Origin: Gymnothorax reevesii
Taxonomy: Eukaryota; Chordata; Actinopteri; Anguilliformes; Muraenidae
Direction of reading: 5' to 3'
Length of the DNA stretch: 64,000 nt
Assembly: GCA_029721435.1 (NCBI GenBank)
Contig: CM056573.1
Location: forward strand, 6,547,001 to 6,611,000
Shown here: positions 45,901-54,400 of the stretch, piece after piece
How positions within the stretch are numbered: the stretch's first letter is position 1
How the letters are laid out: each line of letters starts with the position of its first letter
Made by a program: the position numbers and the translations under genes
Notes under the pieces: model-generated
What the model was told of the DNA's origin: nothing
The model's input: the letters and a program-made list of their open reading frames with translations, nothing else
Databases searched by the model: none

Positions 45901-48078
45901 CTTTGCAACAGTCCATTGTAAATTAGCCTTAATTAGGCCCACAGAACATGGCGGTGCTTCTGGATCATGCTCAACAATGGTTTCCTTTCTGCATGATAGA
46001 GTTTTAGGTGGCATCTGTGGATGGCACGGCAGACTTCGTTTATAGACAGTGGGGCCTTGAAGTATTCCTGGGCCCATTTAGTAATGTGAATGACAGAATC
46101 ATGCTGGTGAGTGATGCAGTGGTGTCTGACAGCCCAATGATCACAGGCATCCAGTAAAGGTCTTCGGCCTTGTCCCTTACGCACAGATTTTTCCTGTTTC
46201 TCTGAATCTTTTGATGAAGTTATGCACTGTCGATGATGAGACCTTCAAATTGTTTTTAAAGTATTCCACAACTTTTTCACGCAAGTCTTCACAGGTTGGA
46301 GAGCCTCTGGCCATCTTTACTTCTGAGAGACTCAACCTCTCTAAGACATCCCTTTTATAGCCAATCATGTTACACACCTGATGCTAGTTAGCATAATTAC
46401 TTGGTAAATGGTCTTTCAGCTGATTCTCTTATATATTAATTGCTTTTTCAGTCCTTTTATGAGACCTATTGCAGCCAGAAATGTTTAAATAAGCTCATTT
46501 TGTGTATAAAATTGTAAAATGTCTCAGTTTCAACATGTGAAATGTTATCCATGTTCTATTGTAAATAACATATTGGCTCATGTGATCAGAAAGTCATGGC
46601 ATTTTGATTTTATTCATAATTTACACTTTGTCGCAGTTATTTCAGAATTGGGGTTGTAGATTACCATTGGTTTTTGGGGGGTTTAGCGAGTGAACAAATC
46701 TACCAGTCACTTGTAAATTCTACCAAGCATTAAGCAAGAAGCTGGGTCTAATTCTGTAGTGAATAAAACACCATTTCATATGTGAGTGGGGGTTTTAATT
46801 TATCAAATGGTTAAAAGTCGTATTTTGCGCTCTCGTCTCCTCAAACGGTGTTCAAAACTCGCGATACTGAATTTTTCCTGACGTCAGCGAGGTGAAACAG
46901 GGGTGTAATGGGGCTCATGTTTACATTAGTGGTCACAGTTCAGATGAAAGCTTCATCAGGCTGTATATGTCCTGCATGATACCAGACACAGCTAGGCGAA
47001 ATGAAAGTACCCAGAAACGGTCGTATAAATTGAACGTGTGTTTGTACAGACAAAAATACACTTCAGTTCTTAAGTAACACGAGTGAACATCTGACATGCT
47101 TAGTCACTCCACATTTCAACACTCACTCTCCAAACTACTTTCCTTTAACCATTGCACTGCTGCGGACGAGTTTTCAAGTCTTCAATATTTTTCAATATTC
47201 AATAATTTTCAATACTACTTCTGCTTCTCAAAACTACGTTATCGGAGGAGTAGGTCGTCCATACAAGTGCAGTACAAAAACCAAGTTACCCCAAGGAAAA
47301 AAGTTTGAGTCACGTTACATAACGCATTTCCATTGTACTGGACCCGATGTAGTACACACCATTACTTGTTGGATTATAGAAATGTTCACCATTACTCGTA
47401 GGATTATAGTTAGGCAGCAAAAACAAAATTCTGCACACATGCAACTGGGACGGTGTTAAGCTGCTTTTTCACCGGACGCGAAAAGAATTTTTCGCGCGAC
47501 AGATTACATTTAAAGTCAACGCAATTCATTGACTTTGAATGTGATCTGTCGCGCGAAGAAATCGTTTCGCGTTCAGTGTGAAAGCAGCTTTACTGACCAG
47601 GCAAAACCAGCAGCAGAACGACTGAACTGTCAAAACACAGAACGTATTTTGAACATCAGCTCCCCAAAGCGGGCCGTGGACTTCTGGCTCCATTTCGTTT
47701 TTAGCCTGCTTGATGCGAATCGCGCGGCTCAGGCAGAGATACTGCCCGTCCGTCAGCTGCTTAGAATTTAATTCCGGTACATGCAGACACTCACCGTTCG
47801 GGGTCTTTACCGTCAAAATAAACGAAATCGCCCGCCTGTATGCAGCGGGCGCAAGTAAGCCTCCGACGGGCTGTATTACAGAGGGGACACCGCTCCACCG
47901 CGACGTACAGCCCCTCCGCATCATCCACCGACTCCGCCATCAGAGGCCCCGGGGAAGTAGTAGCGGTTGCCGATGATGGGATATGCGGGCGAACTGGAGG
48001 CCGTGCCCGCGGCAGTACCCCCGCTGCCCCCTCACGACAAGGGCCACTCGTCCGGGCTTCATTCCCCGCGGCGGCCAT
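27650..48078 (-). CDS. atg14: ATG14 (Barkor), autophagy-specific PI3KC3 subunit, 10 coding exons
   Basis: ATG14 joins Beclin 1, VPS34 and VPS15 in PI3K complex I and targets it to ER sites of autophagosome formation. Coding exons, in order of transcription: 47795-48078, 41912-41974, 41679-41721, 40839-40920, 39942-40179, 36709-36938, 35578-35695, 35008-35098, 32536-32621, 27650-27950. All junctions are GT-AG with consistent phases. The sum is 1,536 nt, 511 residues, against about 492 in human. The Cys motif CPLC...CARC lies at residues 64-79, a coiled-coil region at about 96-235, and the BATS membrane-curvature domain at the C terminus ends [10 protein letters not shown]. The start chosen is the first in-frame ATG; it adds a Pro/Ala-rich leader before [13 protein letters not shown]. 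Confidence 0.95.
28237..28325. repeat. A-rich/CAA-CCA simple repeat and T run
   Basis: Low-complexity tract of CAACAACAACACCACCACC type followed by about 20 T at 28,305. Lies in atg14 intron 9. Confidence 0.8.
29242..30589 (-). mobile_element. Tc1-like transposon, transposase broken
   Basis: Minus-strand transposase from about 30,145 down to about 29,280: helix-turn-helix region ([19 protein letters not shown]), the WTDETK motif altered to WTGRTK so the first catalytic Asp is lost, [13 protein letters not shown], and [11 protein letters not shown]. The third catalytic position reads NLIVILW instead of NPIE.LW. Ends TACAGTGTCCATGA and, inverted, TACAGTGCCATGA at TA sites give a length near 1,348 bp. 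It lies in atg14 intron 9. Confidence 0.88.
30357..30374. repeat. (G)18 homopolymer
   Basis: Uninterrupted G run inside the Tc1 remnant. Its length should be treated as uncertain. Confidence 0.85.
30590..31490. other. atg14 intron 9, unassigned
   Basis: AT-rich sequence, nothing coding or recognisably mobile. Confidence 0.3.
31497..31799. mobile_element. Hairpin-ended short repeat (type H2)
   Basis: Begins GTCTCCCCCTTCC (31,497-31,509). The core contains CAAATTTGGTGAGAATCGG and CAAACAGTTTCAAAGTTATG. A GCCGAC-rich tract follows. It ends in a hairpin GTCTCCCCC-AGGAA-GGGGGAGAC (31,777-31,799), whose right arm also makes a perfect 13-bp inverted repeat with the left end. Same plan as the 11.7-kb and 53.3-kb repeats, with different terminal sequence. 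Noncoding. Confidence 0.65.
31812..32160 (+). mobile_element. Decayed Tc1-like transposase fragment
   Basis: Reads [20 protein letters not shown] followed by a stretch resembling the catalytic core, with stops. Lacks terminal repeats. Confidence 0.6.
32536..32621 (-). CDS. atg14: atg14 exon 9
   Basis: 86 nt encoding [20 protein letters not shown] and SPENKNLG. Acceptor CTGTCAG, donor GTAAGA. Confidence 0.92.
33154..33700. repeat. Tandem array of about 153-bp monomers (type H4)
   Basis: Three diverged units, each starting near a TGACCTT motif at about 33,155, 33,308 and 33,462. Each contains a GGTCAATCGGACAAATGG-like segment and an AGATAT core. The block ends GTTATCGCGTTAACACG, close to the monomer junction of the 52.7-kb array. 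Lies in atg14 intron 8. Confidence 0.6.
33740..33865. mobile_element. Tc1-like 3' end fragment
   Basis: Ends GGCTGAAGTGTATGTAAACT TCC, the terminal signature of salmonid-type Tc1 elements. Only about 120 bp remains. Confidence 0.5.
34100..34755. mobile_element. Internally deleted Tc1-like element
   Basis: Terminal-like ATATTTTTGGACACTGAAAA on the left and ATCCATTGTGGTGGTGTACA on the right, both typical of the Tc1 family also seen at 49.26 kb. The interior keeps short transposase-derived pieces without an open frame. Confidence 0.5.
35008..35098 (-). CDS. atg14: atg14 exon 8
   Basis: 91 nt encoding [20 protein letters not shown] and LHLCFSQ. Donor GTACCT. Confidence 0.93.
35578..35695 (-). 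CDS. atg14: atg14 exon 7
   Basis: 118 nt encoding [18 protein letters not shown] and [12 protein letters not shown]. Acceptor TTGCAG, donor GTGAAC. The intron between exons 6 and 7 holds the 27-bp minisatellite. Confidence 0.95.
36001..36357. repeat. 27-bp minisatellite, 13 units, in atg14 intron 6
   Basis: Units of GGTTTGGGCAGCAAAACCTC plus TTGTTTA, nearly identical, head to tail. The 27-bp period keeps frames open on both strands and creates spurious 135-150-residue frames. The duplicate at 10.77 kb has only about 6 diverged units. Confidence 0.95.
36709..36938 (-). CDS. atg14: atg14 exon 6
   Basis: 230 nt encoding [33 protein letters not shown] and [10 protein letters not shown], highly conserved in ATG14. 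Its paralogue at 11.27-11.50 kb carries a nonsense codon. Confidence 0.95.
37231..38056 (-). mobile_element. Tc1-like transposon, 3' truncated copy
   Basis: One TA-flanked terminus at 37,231 (CAAAACCCCAAACCAGTGAA). The minus-strand transposase C-terminal half is open from 37,887 to 37,438, with [14 protein letters not shown] and [16 protein letters not shown] carrying the second Asp and the Glu. Homology to the 62.8-kb copy stops at 38,056, so the N-terminal half is missing. Inserted in atg14 intron 5. Confidence 0.88.
38345..38643 (+). pseudogene. Fragment of an unassigned transposon-like ORF
   Basis: About 99 codons with [32 protein letters not shown] and [15 protein letters not shown]. 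The Trp/Cys pattern suggests a small structured domain of the kind I associate with repeat-encoded fish proteins. I cannot name the family. No start or partner domain is visible, and it is bounded upstream by a stop at 38,342. Confidence 0.4.
38644..39914. other. atg14 intron 5 sequence, probably repeat-derived
   Basis: Not present in the duplicated copy at 12.1-12.5 kb, so it entered after duplication together with the neighbouring fragments. No coding sequence. Confidence 0.35.
39942..40179 (-). CDS. atg14: atg14 exon 5
   Basis: 238 nt, Arg/Glu-rich coiled coil ending [18 protein letters not shown]-rich compared with its neighbours. Exactly this exon is deleted from the duplicate at 12.5 kb. 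Confidence 0.93.
40839..40920 (-). CDS. atg14: atg14 exon 4
   Basis: 82 nt encoding [18 protein letters not shown] and GGQEEVNS. Aligns with WKIMSCKMRIEQLKQ of human. Donor GTAGGT. Confidence 0.9.
41679..41721 (-). CDS. atg14: atg14 exon 3
   Basis: 43 nt encoding [14 protein letters not shown]. Aligns with VLKAMEGKWITDQL of human ATG14. Donor GTAAGT. Confidence 0.9.
41912..41974 (-). CDS. atg14: atg14 exon 2
   Basis: 63 nt encoding [20 protein letters not shown], the beginning of the coiled coil. Acceptor CTCCAG and donor GTACGG; it follows a 5.8-kb intron holding several transposons. Confidence 0.9.
43253..44232 (+). mobile_element. A-tailed retroposed insertion, unknown family
   Basis: Interrupts the Tc1 sequence precisely: AAAGGCATAA before it and TGAATTACACC after it are contiguous in related elements. 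The right end is an A-rich tail (44,208-44,232) with AATAAA, merging with the host ATAA target, as expected for target-primed retrotransposition. It contains one intact 134-codon frame. Confidence 0.65.
43392..43796 (+). CDS. Predicted single-pass membrane protein, 134 aa, unknown
   Basis: I do not recognise the family. ATG in good context (A at -3). A hydrophilic N-terminal half has [10 protein letters not shown] at residues 27-36. One hydrophobic segment, [20 protein letters not shown] (61-80), is followed by a basic stop-transfer RTKKIR. The C-terminal tail (87-134) is charged, possibly helical, and ends acidic. The frame is uninterrupted although the surrounding Tc1 is full of stops, so the insertion is young or was recently functional. 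It could be a retrocopy of a cellular mRNA or an ORF of an undescribed retroelement. Confidence 0.45.
   Translation: MDLISWSLNAIDKIISGRRAGSGEPTCPDGTFPAGYVMDSWGKWRSLCLTVLDIEDVEDVYITGFMIVGLLLLGFGLHLIDQRTKKIRNGMATFVRKLNKIGLDVKEGNDGLDKLREVITSDMGRVKPGNENED
45315..46656 (-). mobile_element. Complete-ended Tc1-like transposon, inactive
   Basis: Long inverted repeats (CAACCCCAATTCTGAAATAG at 45,315 and its inverted counterpart at 46,656) flanked by TA. Length 1,342 bp. The minus-strand transposase survives in pieces: [19 protein letters not shown] near 46,315, a middle piece near 46,050, and [13 protein letters not shown] [20 protein letters not shown] near 45,740. Frameshifts separate them. Confidence 0.92.
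47459..47590. mobile_element. Palindromic MITE, 132 bp
   Basis: Almost the whole element folds back: AAGCTGCTTTTTCACCGGAC on the left pairs with the inverted right end AAGCTGCTTTCACAC, with inner TCGCGCGACAGAT arms. It lies about 200 bp inside atg14 intron 1. Confidence 0.8.
47795..48078 (-). CDS. atg14: atg14 exon 1
   Basis: Encodes the variable leader and the conserved [21 protein letters not shown] segment. The paired cysteines at residues 64/67 and 76/79 are needed in the family for ER targeting. Ends within an Arg codon at donor GTGAGT. Confidence 0.93.
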
Positions 48079-48268
48079 TGAACCGGCGGTGTTTACCAGC
48101 AAACTGCCGATCCGATACTGAAATAACCGCAGTCTTTTCTCATCGTCTGAGATTAGGACTGCGGAAATTATACACGATTGCGATCACAGCGACGAAGTGA
48201 ATTCGTCAGTACCGAGGATGTTGGATATTAGAAAAAAGTCGGTAACCTGCCGTTTCGCATTCTCGCGT

Positions 48269-48307
48269 GTCACGTGATCCACTGTTTTCATTTTGCCCGG
48301 TCACGTG
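48269..48307 (-). promoter_or_regulatory. Two CACGTG E-boxes upstream of atg14 (CLEAR-like)
   Basis: GTCACGTGATC at 48,269-48,279 and GTCACGTGGG at 48,300-48,309 lie about 190-230 bp upstream of the atg14 start codon. They match the core of the CLEAR element bound by TFEB/TFE3, which control autophagy and lysosome genes. The function is inferred from motif and position. Confidence 0.55.
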
Positions 48308-48876
48308 GGCGCTCAGGGGTTGATCCCACTTTCATGCAGGTTACCGAATGTTTTGCACCCGTTCCAATATTTTTATTTTCTGAAAGAAATCGATACTTTT
48401 ACTCACGGAGGTTGCTGTATGCTACATTACTTGAATTTGGGCCAAGACATAGATAACGCTGCAAATTCATCTGAGATAAACTGCATTCTTGGGGGAAAAC
48501 AATTGTGAAGTAGGATGTTTGTCCTGAACAGGAAGACAAGTTGATGGCCCAGATTCGCAACTGTGCGGTATTACTACCACATCAGCCTTTAGTTTGAGAT
48601 ACGAGTCTTATGGGTCCTCAGATGGCTGCGTCATTAAACAGCTTAGACCAGACCTAAGAATCTGCAAAAGAGGACTCCAATGGCTGACTTTTATTTGGCT
48701 CTCTTGGCCTTATGCCAGTCCAATCCTTGTATTCCTTTGCTTGTTAGCAGGTACTACACCGTTAACCTGCCAGCTAAGGATCTGTAAGGCATCTAGAGAC
48801 TTTGTTTGACGTACTTCTGCTCTTCAGCAGTCACAGGCAATCTGTTTGAATGAGATCATGCTTCTCAGCAATCTCA

Positions 48877-49070
48877 AGAGGTGGACAATCCTGGTTCAGA
48901 AAGTAAAAGTCCTACCCAGTATTTAGTCTCAACCTCCTGGATTTGCAAAATAAAACAGGCCTTCAGACCAGAGGTTGGACTAGTCGAGCAAATCAGCTGG
49001 TTGAGTTGATGGGTGGAAGTAAAACATGGTGGGACTTTTACTTTCTGACCCCTGGAATGTCCACCTCTGG
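48877..49070. mobile_element. hAT-type MITE, 194 bp
   Basis: Ends AGAGGTGGACAATCC and, inverted, CCAGAGGTGGACATTCC, with inverted repeats of about 40 bp including CAGAAAGTAAAAGTCC. Flanked by CAATCTCA and CAATCTCG, an 8-bp near-perfect target duplication typical of hAT elements. Confidence 0.8.
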
Positions 49071-49260
49071 CAATCTCGCACAAGAGAGGGCCTTTATCTT
49101 GCAAAACAACGCCTGACTGAGCGGTTTCACAAGAAACCATTAGAAGACCAAAATTAAACTTTGGGAAGATCAGAACACTAGACAACGCAGTAAGTTTAAT
49201 TCAGCTTTTTAAGCACGTGCTGCAGGTGATGAGTGCAGTTTCCCGAGTGCCAAAATAATA

Positions 49261-50731
49261 TAGTTAGGTCCATAAATATTTGAACAGAGACACCTTTTTT
49301 TAGCTTTTCATGCCACCTCAATGTATTAAAAAAAAAAATCAATAAGAGCATGATCAAGTGCAGACTTGCAGCTTCAGTTTAAGGGTTTATCAAAAATGCT
49401 GTATGACTGCACAGCCCTCTCAGTTTTGAGGGCTCAAAAACGAGTGAATATACTGACAATCATCAACCGAACTGCCATTTTAAATGCTTGATGGCAAACT
49501 CCTCGCAGTCAGAGATTGCCCAAAGTCAAAAACCCACAGACATCACCAGACACTGGGTTTCTTCGCTGGTGATGTTCTGGCCGACCCTCTCTGATGCCGT
49601 CTTCACTGCTGCGGTCTTCAGTCTCTGCCCTGTTGTCGGGGTATTTTGCCTTCGAGTGAAATACGCGCTCAGTTCGATACGACGGACTTGTTGATTGCAG
49701 AACATTCTGTTCCTTCGCCTTGAAAAATCTGGGGTTGCTTTTGCCCTCTGCTTCCAAGTCATTGTCCATCTGCACCGTAAGGCATTGTTAAAAAATGAGG
49801 TCTGAAAAATTTGGTTGAATCTAAGCATGTTGTTGAGCCTCCGGGGTGTTTTTTAGCCAAATAATGAGCTGGATCATTGGAAGTGACAACTATTTGGATT
49901 TCTTACAAAAAGCTAGCAAGAGATTCAGAGTGCAAATGCAACCCTTATATCAATGGCAGGCATTTTATATTAACACTTTTGAATGAAAAATATTAGGGAA
50001 TAAAACAAACCTGGCCATGGAATAGCAAAGCAGCCACTTGTCCAAATACACCGCCCGGCCAAAAAAAAGTCACCGTTTGGAAGTTAATGAATATATTCTA
50101 AAATTGGATCATTATTGCGGTTATTAATATGTTTCAGATGGCAATAATCATTTTAACCCTGACTGATGAAGTGCGTCGCTATTCATTTCTTACAAAATCA
50201 TGTCGGAAAACACATTCCCTGATGGTGGAAACGATGTTAAAGTATTTCAGAAAAACCATGAATGACAAAACCTAGCAGGAGGAAACATTTTGACAAACAA
50301 ATTTTCCACCACAAAGTCCTGACCTTTAACATAATAAAAGTTATTGGGATGTACTCAAGACCACCGAGTGGTTCAACCATTATGTCGAGAAGACAAGATC
50401 TTGGACAAAAATCATGACATTTCTGATCGAAAAGAAATGTTCTGGCATTGCATATAGTTGCCAAAACAATGACAAAACGAATATGCACTGTAATCACAGC
50501 TACAGGGGTTCCAACTAAATATTTGAGTGAGCGACTTTTTTTTTGGCCAGGCAGTGTACTTCAGCTCTTCAGAGAAGGCAGGAATCTCTTAAAGATCTGT
50601 GATCTCCTGAAATTGAAGCGAAATGTCTGCAACTGGATCTCATTCATCATTAATTTCAACTCCAATATACACCATGATTGATAGCTAAAATAATAAAGTT
50701 GTTGATATGCAAATACTTATGGATCTAACTG
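49261..50731 (-). mobile_element. Tc1-like element containing a nested element
   Basis: Ends TAGTTAGGTCCATAAATATT on the left and inverted CAGTTAGATCCATAAGTATT on the right, at TA sites. The interior around 49,500-49,830 is decayed minus-strand transposase. A second Tc1-type element sits inside at 50,049-50,556. Confidence 0.75.
50049..50556. mobile_element. Nested Tc1/mariner-type MITE
   Basis: CACCGCCCGGCCAAAAAAAA GTC on the left and inverted CACTGCCTGGCCAAAAAAAA AGTC on the right, flanked by TA. 508 bp and noncoding. It is wholly inside the 49.26-50.73 kb element and is therefore younger. Confidence 0.75.
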
Positions 50732-51344
50732 TATATGCACAATTACAAGAGTATGGAAGGGCTCAGTCTGTCGTCAGGGCAGGAGTCATGCCTGCTGAAA
50801 GTGGGGCTATGCAATTATAATTTTGCACAGCATAAAACTCGAAATGCCATAGAATTGAAATGCGTAACATTATAAATACCTTGGCTGAATGTTTCATCAA
50901 ACTAATGCTATATAGTGGTAAACAAGAGCAATTTTTCTCAGAAATGAAATTTCAAAGGGAGTACAAACTCCTGAATGGTACTGCGTCACAATGGGTTCAT
51001 TGTGATGAGACTAATGCACATTTCTGATTGGGTGTTCATGACATATGAGAATGCGAGAGCATTACTTAGTGGTTACAGACTGACGTCAACTGCACTATAA
51101 AGTTTTATTTGCCATTTTCACAGTCTTAAGGCCAGATATATAATATCTGCCAATATTACAGTTGTTAGAGACTCATCTTTCTTTACAAAGTGCATTTTTT
51201 AATGATGAATACATGGCAGTAAAATCACAGCGTCCACACACAACAGAGGCACTCTCCTCGAAACAAGCACATTTTAACAGCCCAATAACGTCAGTGTGTG
51301 GGCTTGATCGCTTCTTGAGCCCATTCTGATGAAAACGGGTAAGT

Positions 51345-51421
51345 TCATTGTTTTCTGAAGCCTTTAAGAATGGGGTAGATATTTTCAAAAGCCTCGTAGA
51401 TCTCAGAGCGCTCTTTAGCAC
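51345..51421 (-). CDS. tbpl2: tbpl2 exon 7 with stop
   Basis: Encodes [24 protein letters not shown] and TGA at 51,345-51,347. The last helix of the core is complete. Confidence 0.93.
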
Positions 51422-54400
51422 CTACAAGGAAGTAAACATTTTCTCAACATGGATACATATTACAGGCCAGACATTTGTGAACACGAATCATGGCTGGAAT
51501 TATTCCTGAATTAAAGACAATATTCCTCTTTGGATTGTGGAATGACCTCTGGGCAGCTTTGGGAGATGCGGTCTGCTTTCCGCGTTACCTTTGACAAACT
51601 TATGAATGTGTTTATCCTGAATTAGGACCCAATGAATTGATTTTTAAGATGTTCCAGTGTTAACCACTCCTACCCATTTCACAAGCCACACAAGGTTAAG
51701 GACCCGATGCATAGTTTAGATGTACCTGTACGTTCTTACATGCCTAACTTGCCAAGCAAATAATTTAAAGTAGAAGTATGTGAAAAAATACTTACACTCA
51801 CTGGTATACTGTCTTATTTCATTATTACTATTTTTTTTCTGTTTCTTTTCATTGTTCAATTGTCTACATGTTGTGGGATGATTGCCTCACAATAGGCGCC
51901 TTGTCACCTGTGCGATCGTTTCCTGACTTCTGTCAAAGCTTAATAAATAAAAATGATGTTGACTTGGCTCTGTACAGTTTAAGATTTGAAATCGATGAAA
52001 TGCACGTGATGAAAGCTCATCTTTATTTACAGTATTTTTTACATTGTAGTTTCATCATGTAGAAAATTGGTACGGCACAATTTGCAGTCCCCAATTTCAA
52101 GGCACCATAATATTTTGGACAGAAGGTTGCTTTGGTGTGTTCGATTGGTTCAATTGCAGGTATAAGAACATTTAATATGGTTTGGATTACTTCTGTAGTC
52201 AGCTATTGGAATTTGTCATCATGAATATGAGAATTTGTTGATATTATTTCTTAATAATGCCATAATGTGGTCATGAGGCCGAGAAGTTAAAAAAAGAAAT
52301 TAAAAATGCATAGGCCCAACCTCAGACTTAGGCCAGGAAGTTGGAAAACGATTAGAGGACTATTATGGCAGAATATGATTTTTAAAATATTAGGTTCCGA
52401 TCCAGCATAGTTATGATGCAATGCCAATCTCTGTCTTTACTGGCAATCAAATTCACATTCCTTGACCTGCATTTGTTATTCTGAAATAGCGGCTCTACGT
52501 GTTGGTCCCGGAGGCTGACTGAGTATGCTGGCTTTTATACCATCCACAATTGCAATGGAAGCATTTTAACGAGCAGTTAATTCCTCATAATTAGATGCAT
52601 TTCAGGCGAAGAGCAGTTACCCTCGTAAGGCACATATTGACAGAAATATCCATGCATGCTGTGAAGAAAAAAAATTAACAAGCTTATGCCACTAAAGGTG
52701 GCCATGTCCCCCACCACTTCTTTAAATACTGCTTCAGTAAATACCAAATACTTTAATGTATTAACAAGAGTTTCAAAAGTGGCCAAAGTGGTGACATTGA
52801 AAATAAGGTCAAGGTCACCCATATCAACTGGTGTCTGTGAAATGCCCCAATGTAGGCTGATACCAAATTTGAAGACTGTAGGTGCAACGGTTCATGAGAT
52901 ATCGTGTTAACAAGAGTTGGAAAAGCGGTCAAAGTTTCGTGGTGACCTTGAAAATAAGGTGAAGGTCACCAATATCGACTGGTGTCTGCGTAATGCCCCA
53001 ATGTAGGCTGATACCAAATTTGAAGTTTCTAAATGCAACGGTTCATGAGATATCGCATTAACAAGAATTGAAAAAGCGGTCAAAGTGTTGTGGTGACCTT
53101 GAAAATAAGGTCAATGTCAACCATATCGACTGGTGTCTGCGTAATGCCCCAATGTAGGCTAATACTAAATTTGAAGACTCTAGGTGCAACGGTTCATCAG
53201 ATATGGCGTTAACAAGAAACGGGGCATACGGACGGACGCTGCAGAATACATAGTCCCGACAACAAATTTGGTTTTTCTGCATTAAAAACTAGAAGAGCAC
53301 TCAGAGAGCGCAGAACCTCCGCCACCAGGGGGCAGCAAAGCCAAAAGCACAGCAATTGGAACTCTGGCCCATTGGAAAGACTTGAAATCTTGAACTTTGG
53401 AGTATCTCAGCAGTACTTTGGCCTAGATATGCCAAAATTTAATCACCTCTTCCTTGACTTAATACCCACCTACCCTGAAAATTTCATAAAAATCCGGCCA
53501 TTAGTTTTTGACTTATCTTGTACACAAACAAACAAACCAACAAACAAACGGCACCGAAAACATAAACCTCCTCGGCGGAGGTTAACAAGAAAATTTTTGA
53601 CTAGCTACATCACTAGGCCAATCTGAATCTACCTAAGCATGCGTTTCATTCAGAGAAAAGAAAATTTGCTGCAACTAGCCCCTGGAACAAGTCGGATGTA
53701 AAGACGGCTGCCGTACACACTTGGCTGGACACCAGTGGCGAGGCCACTCTGCTTTTGGTGGTGTCAAATAAACACTTCAAGCAGTCATCACATGCAGAAG
53801 AAAGGGGCAAAGTCCTGGTGTTGACATGTTCTAAATATTATGGTTGTATGAGAGTAAACATGGAAAATGCAGAAATTTCTACATGGTGAAACTAAAGCGC
53901 TTATTTTACCCTCAAAGGCTGCAAATGTGAACTTTAATCACGTGTGAATAGTTAAATGCCAAATCAAAAACTGTAGAACACAAAGCTAAATTCAGGAAAA
54001 AAATAATGTCTTTGTTCCAATGGAGCTTAATTTATGGAGACATTACGATGGAGGGAGTCCTTAGCTCTGGTAGTACTATATGTGCCATTCAAAGAAATGT
54101 TTGTTTGAAGCAAGAGGGTGGCATATATGCCAATGAGTCAAAACAATAAAGCCACTCACAGATTAAGCTAATTATGTCGATTATCCCATAATGAGGGATA
54201 ATAAGGCCGGCAGACAGACCTCGAGCGAACAGTCGGTTCTCGCATTCGACGTGTTGCGTGTGTCTCTCACTGGATGAGTGTCACTCTCATAGTGCTGCAG
54301 GATTTACCATCTGTAAGGGAGACTGGGGACCAATGAGCCACATCATCATTTTGCCTACTTTAAGCAGCTCTGACATCTATTGATTACAAATAGGTGATAT

